A stretch of DNA of 64,000 nucleotides from Rhizomonospora bruguierae (lineage in GTDB: Bacteria; Actinomycetota; Actinomycetes; Mycobacteriales; Micromonosporaceae). Of this stretch, positions 33,894-42,627 are shown piece by piece (positions within the stretch are counted from its first letter, which is position 1; each line of letters opens with the position of its first letter). The position numbers were made by a program, and so were the translations under genes. The notes below the pieces were generated by a model. The model was not told where the DNA came from and ran no database searches. It worked only from the letters and a program-made list of their open reading frames with translations. The DNA lies in contig NZ_BBQH01000026.1 of the NCBI RefSeq assembly GCF_018397995.1, positions 50,975 to 114,974 on the forward strand, given 5' to 3'.

Positions 33894-36104
33894 TTACGAG
33901 TCTGCCGAACCTGTTTGGGTTGGGAGTCTGGCCCGAAGTTCGTCCGCGTGGGGATTATGGGTTGCGTCCAGGATTTGCGCGGCGCGGGTGAGTGACTGTT
34001 CGGCGGCTTGCTGGTCGCCGAGCCGTTCCGCGACGGTGGCCAGCGTTTCCAGGGCTTGCGCTTCGTAGTGTGAGGCGCCTCGGGCGGCGAGGACCTGCAC
34101 CGCTTCCACCAGCGCTTGGGCGGCCCGTTCATCCTGGCCGAGGTGGGCGTAGGCGGTGCCGAGGCTCGCCAATGCCCGCGCGGCCATCCGCCCGTCGTCC
34201 ATGGCGCGTAGCTCGTTTAACGCCTGCGTCAGTGGGGTGATGGCCTGTTCGTGCTGGCCGGTCGCGTCGAGTGAGCAGCCGAGGAAGTACGTCGCGAGCG
34301 CCGCTCCGCGCCGTCCGTCGGGGCCGCCGGCCTGCTGGTTCGCCGCTATCGACTGTTGGTAGGCGGCGATGGCCTGTTGCGGGTCGGTCTTGTCCAGGTA
34401 GCGGCCTCGGAACTCCCACACCGAGGCCAGCAACACCGGGTTGCCGCAGCGTTCGGCGAGCGTCAGCGCCAGGTCCAGCTCGTCTCTGGCCCGGTCGAGC
34501 TGGTCCAAGTCCAACAGAGCCCGCGACGCCAACGTCCGCATCCGCGCTTCAACGTCGACCCGGCCGACCTGCTGCCCAGCCATGGCACCGAGGCGGCACA
34601 CGTCGATCAGCTCGTGGGGTCGTCGTTCATTGAGGTATAGCGCGGCCAACGCCTCGGCCAACTGCCATACCCGCTGCGGCCAGCCCCGGTCCGCGCAGAG
34701 CCGCAGCACCGCCATCAGGCTGGCCCGCTCCCGCGACAACCACCCTTGCGCGCCAGCCGCACCACCGGTGAACGGGTCGCCTGTCTCGGTGCGGAGTTGC
34801 TCGTGATCGGCGAGGCGGAACCGCCGCACACCCATCACCGCGCGGTCGGCGTACGCCGCCCGTACCAGGTAGAAGTCCGCCAACGCCTCCAGCGCCCGCT
34901 CCGCGGTCTGTGGTGGTTCGTCGGTCCGGCCTCGGTCGGCGGCGTGCCGACTGACCAGACCGAAGAACCGGCACCGACCCTGCGGCAGCTCCTCGACCAG
35001 GTTCGCCGCCCGCAGCGCGCCCACCGCCGCCCGCGCCCTCGGCACAGGAACACCGAGCAGCGCGGCGGCTACCTCGGCGTCGAACTCCAGCCCTGGCACG
35101 AGGCCGCCGACCCGGTACACCCGCGCCGCGTCATCCGGTAGCGCTTGGTACGCGGCGGTGAACACCATCGACACCCCGGAGCTTCCGTCCAACGACAGCG
35201 CGTCCAGCCCCTCGCGTAGTTCCGCGACGAACTCCGCCACACTCAACGTCGGCTCCACGACCAGCCGCGCCGCCGCGACCCGCAACGCGATCGGCAACCC
35301 GGCACACAGCTCGACCAGCTCCGACACCAACGCCGGCTCACCGCCGAAACGATCCGTTCCGCAGACCGCTACGAGGGCTTCCCGGGCGCTTACCTCATCC
35401 AGAGGATCGATCATCAGCAGCTCCGCGCCGTCCAGTTGCAGCTCACCGACCCGGTACGCACTCGTGGCGACCACGACGCTGCCAGGGGCCTTCGGTAGCA
35501 GCGCGCGGACCTGCCGGGGCTCGGTCACGTCGTCGAGGACCACCAGCACCGCAAGTTCCGCCGTGCAGGTCCGGAACAGATTCACCCGCTCGGCAGCCCC
35601 GGCGGGGATGTGCTGGCCGTCCACGCCCAGGTCGCGCAGACAACCAGCCAGGGCCTCACCCACCGCAGCCTCGCCACCGACCTCCGAACGCAGCGCGGCG
35701 AAGTCGACGAACAACTCACCACCCGGGAACCGGGCACCGACGCGTTCGGCGATCCGCCGAGCCAACGCGGTCTTGCCGACCCCCGGCAGCCCACTCAGTA
35801 CCGAAATCCGCAACAGTGCCCCGCCAGCGGGGGCGGGGAGGCCAAGACCGTCCAACCGGTCAAGCTCCCGGACCCGGTTGACGAAGTAGCGGTCTGACGC
35901 CGGGACCTGCCGAGGCACGCGCGCCACCCGAGGCAGTGCCGGTGGCAGCGACACGATCACGTCACCGAGGTGGTAGCCGGCCTGGACCACCGCGCCGGCG
36001 GACCCTGACCCGGAGAACTCGTTCGACACCGACGACAAGCCCACGAGCTGACCATCGGTGCTGGCACCGCGACCGCTGGCCTCGTCGGCACCGTCCACAT
36101 TCAC
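33894..36104 (-). CDS. STAND (NB-ARC) ATPase with TPR sensor region
   Basis: A 736-residue signal-transduction ATPase. Residues 1-70 include AVVQAGYHLGDVIVSLPP and no DNA-binding domain. The NB-ARC core has the P-loop SGLPGVGKTALARR near 105, Walker B LAVLVVLDDV near 185 and a GLPIALRVAAARL motif near 270. From about 400 to the end there are TPR-like helical repeats (for example TYFLGCSLDATGQHEQAITP). All nucleotide-binding residues are present. Such AfsR-like proteins without a SARP domain function as signal-dependent switches, many in phage defence. GTG at 36104 is preceded by GGAGG. Neighbouring gene fragments and the motif shared with the 30520 protein support a conflict system. Confidence 0.85.
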   Translation of the reverse strand: MNVDGADEASGRGASTDGQLVGLSSVSNEFSGSGSAGAVVQAGYHLGDVIVSLPPALPRVARVPRQVPASDRYFVNRVRELDRLDGLGLPAPAGGALLRISVLSGLPGVGKTALARRIAERVGARFPGGELFVDFAALRSEVGGEAAVGEALAGCLRDLGVDGQHIPAGAAERVNLFRTCTAELAVLVVLDDVTEPRQVRALLPKAPGSVVVATSAYRVGELQLDGAELLMIDPLDEVSAREALVAVCGTDRFGGEPALVSELVELCAGLPIALRVAAARLVVEPTLSVAEFVAELREGLDALSLDGSSGVSMVFTAAYQALPDDAARVYRVGGLVPGLEFDAEVAAALLGVPVPRARAAVGALRAANLVEELPQGRCRFFGLVSRHAADRGRTDEPPQTAERALEALADFYLVRAAYADRAVMGVRRFRLADHEQLRTETGDPFTGGAAGAQGWLSRERASLMAVLRLCADRGWPQRVWQLAEALAALYLNERRPHELIDVCRLGAMAGQQVGRVDVEARMRTLASRALLDLDQLDRARDELDLALTLAERCGNPVLLASVWEFRGRYLDKTDPQQAIAAYQQSIAANQQAGGPDGRRGAALATYFLGCSLDATGQHEQAITPLTQALNELRAMDDGRMAARALASLGTAYAHLGQDERAAQALVEAVQVLAARGASHYEAQALETLATVAERLGDQQAAEQSLTRAAQILDATHNPHADELRARLPTQTGSADS

Positions 36105-36350
36105 TCCCGATCAGTCCTCCACGACAGGTTTCGGCCCGCCTGTCGCAATTGAACCTCACCTTACGCGACCTGACAGCACCTGACCGCGAGGTCGCCGGCC
36201 TCCCGATCAGCCCCGGTCACCTACCAGGACTGGCCGACGTTGCTCGAACGGGACTGAGTCGACGCCGTCCTCCGACCAACAGAACCCCTGCCGCGCCAAC
36301 TTGCCGATCATCGTGGGACTCGACAGCCGGCGCCGGCTGTCGGGCGTCGG

Positions 36351-37085
36351 TCAGGCAGCCGTTCGCCGGGCGATGTCGTCCGGATCAGCGAGGTCGGCGA
36401 GGCGTAGCCGGGCTCCGGGTCGGCGGTGGAGCCACCACACGTCGTCGGCGGGGCTGGCGGCCCGTTGTGTGGTGCTGTCGCGGGCTGCGGTGGCGACGGG
36501 TAGACCACGTCGGCGTCGGTGAGGCGGGCGTGTAGGTGGCGTTCCCGTACGGTCGAGTGGAGCCAGAACAGCACGGTCCAGATCCGGTTGGTGACTCGGG
36601 CCAGGTTCATGTAGCCGTCGATTTTGTCGACCACGACCGGGAGCGGTTCGGTGCCGGTGTCGATCTCGGCGAAGAACCGGAGGCTGGTGCGGTGTTCGGT
36701 CCAGATCCCGTGTCCGTCGGTGCGGACCCGTGGCCGGTAGATGTAGACCTGCGGCGGGTCGTCGGGTTCGGCGAACGCGCCGGGGCGTTGGAAGCGGGAG
36801 GCGGGCCACCACCGGTCCAGGCTCGCGCCGAGGTGGGTGCGGGCGTGGCCGGCGAGGTCGGTGAAGAACCCGTTGACCGCGAGAAGGTGCGGCAGGTTGG
36901 ACGTGTTCGTCAGGTGCCAGCGCCGTTTACGGGCCTGGTCCTTACGCGGCAGGTCTTCGCCACGGTGCGCGGCGGTGCCGACGATCAGCGCCACCCGCGG
37001 AACCCATCCGGTCGCCCGCCCGGCGCGACGCTGCGCCACCAGGTACAGGGGTGCGACGATCTCTAGCCCGTCAGCGCTGATCGGG
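36351..37085 (-). pseudogene. replication-relaxation family protein, truncated and frameshifted
   Basis: Sequence from about 37085 down encodes the nuclease-like C-terminal half of the plasmid/integrative-element replication-relaxation family (LLAVNGFFTDLAGHARTHLG..., RRTSLRFFAEIDTGTEPLPV), and the true tail (DDVWWLHRRPGARLRLADL) continues in another frame after about 36500, so at least one frameshift is present. The winged-helix N-terminal domains are missing: the sequence changes abruptly into SARP code at about 37085. This protein normally resides on actinomycete conjugative elements, so the fragment marks a former mobile element. Confidence 0.7.
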
Positions 37086-37345
37086 AACGTGGTTTTCGGG
37101 CAGCAGCAGCCGGTCCAGCTCGGCCAGTTGCTCGGCCCGAACGGTGAAGTCGGGTACGGCGGCGGGTAGCTGGGCCGGCGCGGGACGGCCGGCCGGGCGT
37201 GACAGCGACATCGCCGGGCGCTCCGGCGGGACAGTGACCTGCCCGCGCAGGACTCGCAGGTGCGCCTCCCGGACCTGCGCACCGGGCTCCACCCCCAACT
37301 CGACGCCGAGGCGCTTACCCAGGTCGGCGAAGACCGCCAGGGCCG
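37086..37345 (-). pseudogene. remnant of a SARP/AfsR-type regulator
   Basis: About 85 codons read as the end of a bacterial transcriptional-activation (BTAD) domain, ALAVFADLGKRLGVELGVEP and AQVREAHLRVLRG, followed by the linker LPAAVPDFTVRAEQLAELDRLL that leads into the ATPase domain of AfsR-type proteins. The DNA-binding part and the ATPase are both missing: the upstream edge meets the M50 remnant at about 37345 and the downstream edge meets the replication-relaxation fragment. No independent function is likely. Confidence 0.65.
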
Positions 37346-37349
37346 CGGC

Positions 37350-38030
37350 CTGGTGGCTGCAGTTCCTCGTGGCGCAGACGGACGTCAGTGGCGTGTGGGC
37401 GGCTCCGCGCCGCACCCGGCTGACCGTCTACCTCGCCGGCACCGCGGTGAATCTGGTCATCGCCGCCGGCTGCCTCCTGGCGCGCGCCGCCATCCCCGCG
37501 GGCCACGCCCACGACCTGCTCGCCGCCGCCACCCTGCTGGCCCTGCTGGCCCTGCTGCTGATCCCCACCGAGCTGCTGGTCTTCATGCGCACCGACGCGT
37601 ACTACGTGGTGCAGGACCTTGCCGGTTGCACGAACCTGTACGCCGACGGGTCGGCGTACGCCCGGTACCGGGCGAAGCTGCTGTGGCACGGGCTGTCCCG
37701 CGGGCGCGTCGACCGGCCGACCCCAGCCGCGCACTGCCCCGGCACGAACGCCGGGCGGTACGGGCGTACACCGCTCTGCTCGTCGGCGGCACCGTCGCCT
37801 GCCTGACCGTGGCCGTCACGGTCACCCTGCCGTTCGCCGTGACGCTGCTCGCTCGGGCCGTGGTCACCCTGGGCAGTGGCGCCTCGGTGACGAAGGTGGG
37901 CGACGCGGCCGCGATCCTCGCGGTGACCGGCGGCGTGGTGACCCTCTGGACCCGCGCCTGGTGGCGGCGGCACGGCCACCAGATCCACCGCCTCCTGGCC
38001 CGGCCACATTCGAGAGGGGAGGGGAGGTGA
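37350..38030 (+). pseudogene. C-terminal remnant of an M50-like RiPP membrane peptidase
   Basis: From about 37350 the plus strand encodes hydrophobic segments and the motif FMRTDAYYVVQDLAGCTNLY, which I associate with the C-terminal half of YydH-like M50 membrane peptidases found in RiPP clusters. The half with HExxH is absent. Near 37710-37735 the frame changes; the next part (AYTALLVGGTVACLTVAV, ending ...HQIHRLLARPHSRGEGR) ends at 38030. The gene is therefore 5'-truncated and frameshifted. It ends 5 nt before a 23-codon putative precursor gene, and its last codons hold that gene's ribosome site. Confidence 0.55.
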
Positions 38031-38035
38031 CCCGC

Positions 38036-38107
38036 ATGGCGACCATCGAGATCCGCAAGCTCGACAAGATCGAGACGACCGGCGCCTGCAACGACATCAA
38101 CAACTGA
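38036..38107 (+). CDS. putative RiPP precursor peptide (23 residues)
   Basis: A 23-codon gene with a strong ribosome site (GGGGAGGTG 6 nt before the ATG) and a perfect 11-bp hairpin 20 nt after its stop, directly downstream of an M50-like remnant. The peptide starts MATIEIRKLDKIETT, a charged leader-like segment, and ends in ACNDINN, which contains its only Cys. Length and layout resemble PqqA-size precursors of ribosomally made, modified peptides. No maturase remains: the sequence passes into a catabolic gene at about 38266. The family is not one I can name, so the call is inference from context, ribosome site and composition. Confidence 0.55.
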   Translation: MATIEIRKLDKIETTGACNDINN

Positions 38108-38127
38108 TGACCGGCGCACGCGGCACT

Positions 38128-38165
38128 CGGGAAGCGGGCGGCCACGGCCGGACACCCGCTTCCCG
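38128..38165 (+). terminator. strong hairpin after the precursor gene
   Basis: CGGGAAGCGGG (38128-38138) and its exact complement (38155-38165) form an 11-bp stem with a 16-nt loop that itself contains GGCCACGGCC. It could end transcription or, as in many RiPP operons, limit read-through so that the precursor message is most abundant. Confidence 0.7.
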
Positions 38166-38265
38166 ACATCCGCGTCCGCCCGCATCGACGAACCAGCCGT
38201 TCGGGGCCGAACACCACGTCGTCCAGCCGAACGGCGGCCCGTCCGTCTGTCCGCAGTACACGGCG

Positions 38266-38881
38266 CGTGCAGGTACAAGGAGAACTGGTCCTCGGGAAAG
38301 TTGCGGGCGCAGGCGGCGAGGTACGCCGTTTCGTAAGCTAGCGGCCATGCGGCCTGACGCCGGTAGAACTGCGTGCCCGGACGTGCGGCGAGGAAGAACG
38401 CGGTGCCACCGTTGGCGCGCAGTACCGGATCGTCGTCGTAGGTGACGAGTTCGTACTCGTCATGGCCGATCGGGTCCGCCCGGTCCCAAATCGGCAACCG
38501 CGGCCGCCCAGTGCCGTCGTCGAGAGGTTCACCGGGCCATTCGTGATCGGGGCTGTCGTAGTACCAATGGCCCGGATAGGTGAGCGCGAGTGTCTTGATG
38601 CCGAGCTTTCCCGCGAGGATCCTCGCGATGTTGTCGAGGAACCGGTGATCGCTCCCGCCGCCGTGGAGGAGCAGGGCCCCGACCGCCTTGCCGTCCGGGC
38701 CATGAAGCACGTGACCGGTCTTCGGCGTGTACAGCCACCCTGCGATGTCCCAAGCCATGCTCGCACAGTCGATTCGAAAGTACTCGTTGCGGCGCTCGTA
38801 GGGAATGTCGGGACGGTCCAGGACGTCGGCCGACAAGGCGGCGAGTTGCGCGGCGTCGATCTCGCGGATCTTGTCCATCAT
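38266..38881 (-). pseudogene. alpha/beta-hydrolase gene lacking its 3' part
   Basis: The ATG at 38881 begins an alpha/beta-hydrolase-like protein (MMDKIREIDAAQLAALS, GALLLHGGGSDHRFLDNIA with the oxyanion-type HGGGS, ALTYPGHWYYDSPDHEW). Family character persists for about 205 residues, to FPEDQFSLYLHAP, then the frame runs on as antisense of the RiPP region. The GxSxG nucleophile that should follow is missing, so the encoded product cannot be catalytic. The gene is last in the operon with the isochorismatase-fold protein and ABC importer. The break near 38266 is the left edge of the catabolic island. Confidence 0.7.
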
Positions 38882-38890
38882 GATCTTCGC

Positions 38891-39598
38891 TCAAGCGGCC
38901 GTCGACGCGGTCGCGGCTAGGTAGTCGCCGGCAGCCGCAACGCCGACGACGTCTGCGTACTTCTGGTCCATGTCGAAGAGGTTGATCCAGTGCGACGCCT
39001 CGGTTCGGTCGAAGCACGCGTCGGAGACGACACCCACCTTGTAGCGATGTGTGGCGGCATCAACGACCGTTGCCCGGACACACCCGCTGGTCGACTCTCC
39101 GCACACGATCAAAGTGTCGATGCCCAAGGCGGTGAGGTGGAACTTGAGCGGGGTTCCCTGGAAAGCGCTCGGTGCTGTCTTCTCGACCACCAATTCGCCC
39201 GCACGCGGATACACCTCGTTGACGAGCTGGTAGGCACGCGCCCGCTCCTCGGCAGTCAGCTTGCTCAAAACGTTGCGAGTCTCACGTGCCCACGGGCTCG
39301 CGAAGCCTTCCAGCAGACCGATGTGGACGACCGGGACGCCGACGCTGCGGGCCTGATCAAGCAGTGTGGCGATGCGGTCGACGGCTTCCCAGCCCTGGCT
39401 CCCGCACGACATTGGCCACCGCTTGACCGACTCCAAGATGTCGGCACGCTCGGTTCCCAAGGCAGCGTAGTAGACATCGACAACCAACAGAGCAGGCTTC
39501 GAACCGAAACCGAACGGCTGCGTCTTCTCCCGGCCTGCACGCCGCAGAACTTCTCTGTCTCGATCGGTCAGGAACCTGTCCCATCCGGCTTGTTCCAT
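38891..39598 (-). CDS. isochorismatase-fold cysteine hydrolase (N-carbamoylsarcosine amidase-like), copy 1
   Basis: A 235-residue amide hydrolase. The catalytic triad is Asp in ALLVVDVYYAA, Lys in VVEKTAPSAF and Cys in GESTSGCVRATV. It shares WPMSCG/WPTACG and a C-terminal FDMDQKYADV/YEMDAKYADV block with the second copy at 51103-51831, so the two are paralogues. Relatives hydrolyse N-carbamoylsarcosine, maleamate or other linear amides, fitting a pathway that opens a nitrogen heterocycle. It lies 12 nt downstream of the importer ATPase gene on the same strand. The substrate is not determined. Confidence 0.88.
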   Translation of the reverse strand: MEQAGWDRFLTDRDREVLRRAGREKTQPFGFGSKPALLVVDVYYAALGTERADILESVKRWPMSCGSQGWEAVDRIATLLDQARSVGVPVVHIGLLEGFASPWARETRNVLSKLTAEERARAYQLVNEVYPRAGELVVEKTAPSAFQGTPLKFHLTALGIDTLIVCGESTSGCVRATVVDAATHRYKVGVVSDACFDRTEASHWINLFDMDQKYADVVGVAAAGDYLAATASTAA

Positions 39599-39610
39599 CA
39601 GTCTTTCCTC

Positions 39611-40744
39611 TCATGCCGTCAACGCCGCGGACACATTGGTCTCGACGAGTTCGCTGCGGACCAGAAGCGCGCCGCCGTCCAGCGGAGTGACCCATACCTC
39701 GTCCTCGATCTCGAAGAGGTGGCTGCCGCGGTAGAGCCGCACCTTCATCGTCTGCTGGCCTGTCTGCACCGCATAGTCGGTGTGTTCGCCGCGATAGACG
39801 ACCGCCTTGACAACCCCGCGCCACGCCGTGGAGTCGGGCCTGGTCGCGCGCAGCTTGAGACTTTCCGGGTGCAGGTAGACATCGACCGCGTCACCGGTCC
39901 TCAGCTCGACTCCGCAGGGAGCTGACAGCGGGCCCAGCGGCGACCCGACGGTCGCCGCCGCACGGTCAATCGTCTCGACGATGCCCTGCACGATGTTGCA
40001 GACACCCATGAAGCCCGCGGTGAAGGCGTCCTTTGGTGAAGAGTAGATGTCCCGCGGTGTACCTCGCTCAACGATCTTCCCGTCGCGCATGACGACGATC
40101 AGGTCGGACATCGCGAGGGCCTCGCCTTGGTCGTGTGTGACAAAGACCGTAGTGATACCGAGTCGGCGCTGCACCGAGCGCAGCTGGACGCCCATCTGGT
40201 CGCGCAGGCCGGCGTCGAGGTTGCTCAACGGCTCGTCCAGCAACAGCACCCGGGGCTCGCGGACGAGAGCGCGTGCCAGCGCGACCCGCTGCTGTTGTCC
40301 ACCGGAGAGGTCGGGCGCGGGACGATCGGCGAGTGCGCTGAGTCCGACCAACTCCAAGACCTCCATCGCCTTCTCTTTGGCGTGGGCCTTCTTCGTGCCG
40401 CGTCGGATCATCAACGGGTAGGCGACGTTCCCGAGCACCGTCATATGCGGCCAGATCGCGTAGGACTGGAACACCATGCCGATCGGCCGTGCGTGCGCGG
40501 GAACGAAGTGACCGGACGACTGCGAATAGACGGTCTCATCATCGATCGAGATGCGACCGCCGGTCGGTCGCTCGAGGCCCGCGATCATCCGCAAGGTCGT
40601 GGTCTTCCCGCAACCGCTTGGGCCCAGCAAGGTCACGAACTGCCCCTCGGGGACATCGAGCGAAATCTCGTCGACGGCGAACTCACGCTCGATGCTGTTC
40701 CCCTTGGTCGGGAACCGCTTGGACAGGGCGCTAAGTGAGATCAT
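39611..40744 (-). CDS. ABC importer ATPase (iron/polyamine type)
   Basis: A 377-residue ATPase of the FbpC/PotA type powering uptake through the adjacent permease. Walker A GPSGCGKTTTLRMIAG is near residue 40, the signature LSGGQQQRVALARAL near 140 and Walker B LLLDEPLSNLDA close behind; a C-terminal TOBE-like domain (about 285-360) is present (VDVYLHPESLKLRAT). It overlaps the permease gene by ATGA. In this setting the importer probably brings in the growth substrate or a degradation intermediate rather than iron, but sequence alone cannot decide. Confidence 0.92.
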   Translation of the reverse strand: MISLSALSKRFPTKGNSIEREFAVDEISLDVPEGQFVTLLGPSGCGKTTTLRMIAGLERPTGGRISIDDETVYSQSSGHFVPAHARPIGMVFQSYAIWPHMTVLGNVAYPLMIRRGTKKAHAKEKAMEVLELVGLSALADRPAPDLSGGQQQRVALARALVREPRVLLLDEPLSNLDAGLRDQMGVQLRSVQRRLGITTVFVTHDQGEALAMSDLIVVMRDGKIVERGTPRDIYSSPKDAFTAGFMGVCNIVQGIVETIDRAAATVGSPLGPLSAPCGVELRTGDAVDVYLHPESLKLRATRPDSTAWRGVVKAVVYRGEHTDYAVQTGQQTMKVRLYRGSHLFEIEDEVWVTPLDGGALLVRSELVETNVSAALTA

Positions 40745-42555
40745 TTCCGCATGGGACCCTTTGAGTCGGTGGGATAAATCGACAGCCCTTGGCCGCGACT
40801 GATGCGGTGCATCAGAAGCAGGAGGCAGACAAGCAGCAGGGTCATTAGGACGCCTAGAGCGGCCACAAGCGGGTAGGAGTTCCCGTTCGACCAGAGGTTG
40901 TAGACCGTGACCGCGAGAACCTGGTTGTCATTCGTGTAGAGCAGGATGATTCCCGAGACCTCACGGAACGTGAGCATGATCGCCCAGAGTGCGGAGGCAA
41001 GGAGAGCCGGTCGCAGCAGGGGCAGGTAGATCTTCCATATTGTTTTACCCCAGCTGCCACCGCTCGTCGAACTCGCGTCTTCCATGTCCTGGTGGATCTG
41101 GTTCATGCCCGCCACCATGTATTGCATCGAGTACGGCATGCTCACCGTGACGTAGGCGATCACGAGGATCGTCAACGTTCCGTACAGGTGGATCGGAAGT
41201 GGGATCACGAGGTACCAGAACAAGATCCCGACGCCGATGATGATGCTCGGCACGGCGATCGGCACCATCGCGAGGAAGTCGAGCACGCCGCGGCCTTGCG
41301 TCTTGGTCTTGACCGTGATGAATGCGACCACGGTGCTGACCGCTGTGACGATCAGTGCTGAAATCAGCGCGGCGAGCACGCTGTTTCGCGCTGACACCAA
41401 CAGCGACGGCGTCTCGAAGATCCGCCGGTAATTGTCGAACGTGAGGTGGCTCAGCGCGTCGATGCTTGGCGAGCGATATCCGTCAGTGACCGAGGACCAT
41501 AGCAGCATGAGCATCGGCAGCACCGCCGTGACTATGAAGAACACTGCCGCTACGCTCCTGCCGAGCAGACGCCAACGGCCCAGGGGCACCGTGGTCGGGC
41601 GGAATCCTTTGCCGGTGATCGTCTGGGCGCGCGACTTGCGCACGAAGTACTGCGAGACGAGCAAACCGGCGGTTGCGATAATCAGGACGTACAGGCCGAT
41701 CGCGCCGATCGTGCCGTAGTCCGGTGGAAATTCCTTGGTAGCGGAGAAGATCTTCGTGACAAATACGTGGTTGCCACCTGGGACGCCGATCAGCTGCGGC
41801 ACCTCGAACGTCGAGATGGCCAGCACGAACATCAAGAAGCCTGCCGAGATGATGCCTGGCCGCACCAGCGGCAGGGTGACGCTGCTGAACACCTTGAACG
41901 GTTTGGCACCGGACATCCGCGACGCTTCCTCCATGCTCGAGTCCAAGCCGGTAAACGTGGCCAGTCCCATGAGGAAAGCGAGCGGCGCGAGGTGGGTGGC
42001 CTCGACGAGAACCATGCCCGTTACGGTGTAGATGTCGAACGTGGGGAGCCCGATCACACGGAACAGCTTGTTGAGGGCTCCCGCGTCGGGAGACAACAGC
42101 AGGGTCCACGCCATCGTGCCGAGAATGCCGGGCAAGATGAGAGGGAACAACGAAGCCGCCCAGATCAACGGCTTCCACGGGCAGTCCGTACGTGCCACGA
42201 GCCAGGCGAGGCAAAAACCCAACGTGGTGGCGAGCGCGGCGGACGCCGCGGAGTAGCGGGCCGACGTGGCGACGAGATCGCCAAACCGGGGGTCGCGCGC
42301 GGTGTCCAGGACGTGATCGAGGGTCCAGGATGATGTCGCACTCGAGAGGAACGTCGTGCGAAGGCTGGCGTATAACATGGTCACTACCGGCACGACGGCC
42401 AGGTAGGCGACCACGAGGGCCGCGGCGATCAGGGCGATGCTGCGCGCCGAGATGCGCTTCAGACCTCGGTGATCCGACGGAGCCCGAGCCAGGGCCGGCG
42501 GCCCAGTCGCAGGGGTCTGGGAGGGTTGACGCGCCGCACCACGGAGACGGGTCAT
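40741..42555 (-). CDS. fused ABC importer permease (FbpB/ThiP type)
   Basis: A protein of about 604 residues with two permease halves in one chain, some 12 helices in total. Each half has an EAA-like loop (MEEASRMSGAKPFKVFSSVTLP and MEDASSTSGGSWGKTIWKIYLP) that docks to the ATPase. Such fusions are typical of iron and thiamine importers of the FbpB/ThiP group. The start is uncertain: ATG 42555 is used, and a GTG at 42594 would add 13 residues. It lies between the binding protein and the ATPase, so the transporter is complete. Confidence 0.9.
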   Translation of the reverse strand: MTRLRGAARQPSQTPATGPPALARAPSDHRGLKRISARSIALIAAALVVAYLAVVPVVTMLYASLRTTFLSSATSSWTLDHVLDTARDPRFGDLVATSARYSAASAALATTLGFCLAWLVARTDCPWKPLIWAASLFPLILPGILGTMAWTLLLSPDAGALNKLFRVIGLPTFDIYTVTGMVLVEATHLAPLAFLMGLATFTGLDSSMEEASRMSGAKPFKVFSSVTLPLVRPGIISAGFLMFVLAISTFEVPQLIGVPGGNHVFVTKIFSATKEFPPDYGTIGAIGLYVLIIATAGLLVSQYFVRKSRAQTITGKGFRPTTVPLGRWRLLGRSVAAVFFIVTAVLPMLMLLWSSVTDGYRSPSIDALSHLTFDNYRRIFETPSLLVSARNSVLAALISALIVTAVSTVVAFITVKTKTQGRGVLDFLAMVPIAVPSIIIGVGILFWYLVIPLPIHLYGTLTILVIAYVTVSMPYSMQYMVAGMNQIHQDMEDASSTSGGSWGKTIWKIYLPLLRPALLASALWAIMLTFREVSGIILLYTNDNQVLAVTVYNLWSNGNSYPLVAALGVLMTLLLVCLLLLMHRISRGQGLSIYPTDSKGPMRK

Positions 42556-42627
42556 GGTTGCGAACGATCCATGAGTGCCGTGGGTGTGGGCCACGGGCGC
42601 GAACGCCCGTTCCCCACACTCGTTCGG

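Noticed and set aside
37583..38265. C-terminal continuation of the leftward hydrolase gene at 38881
   Set aside because: It is antisense to the precursor and M50 remnant and has no hydrolase features.
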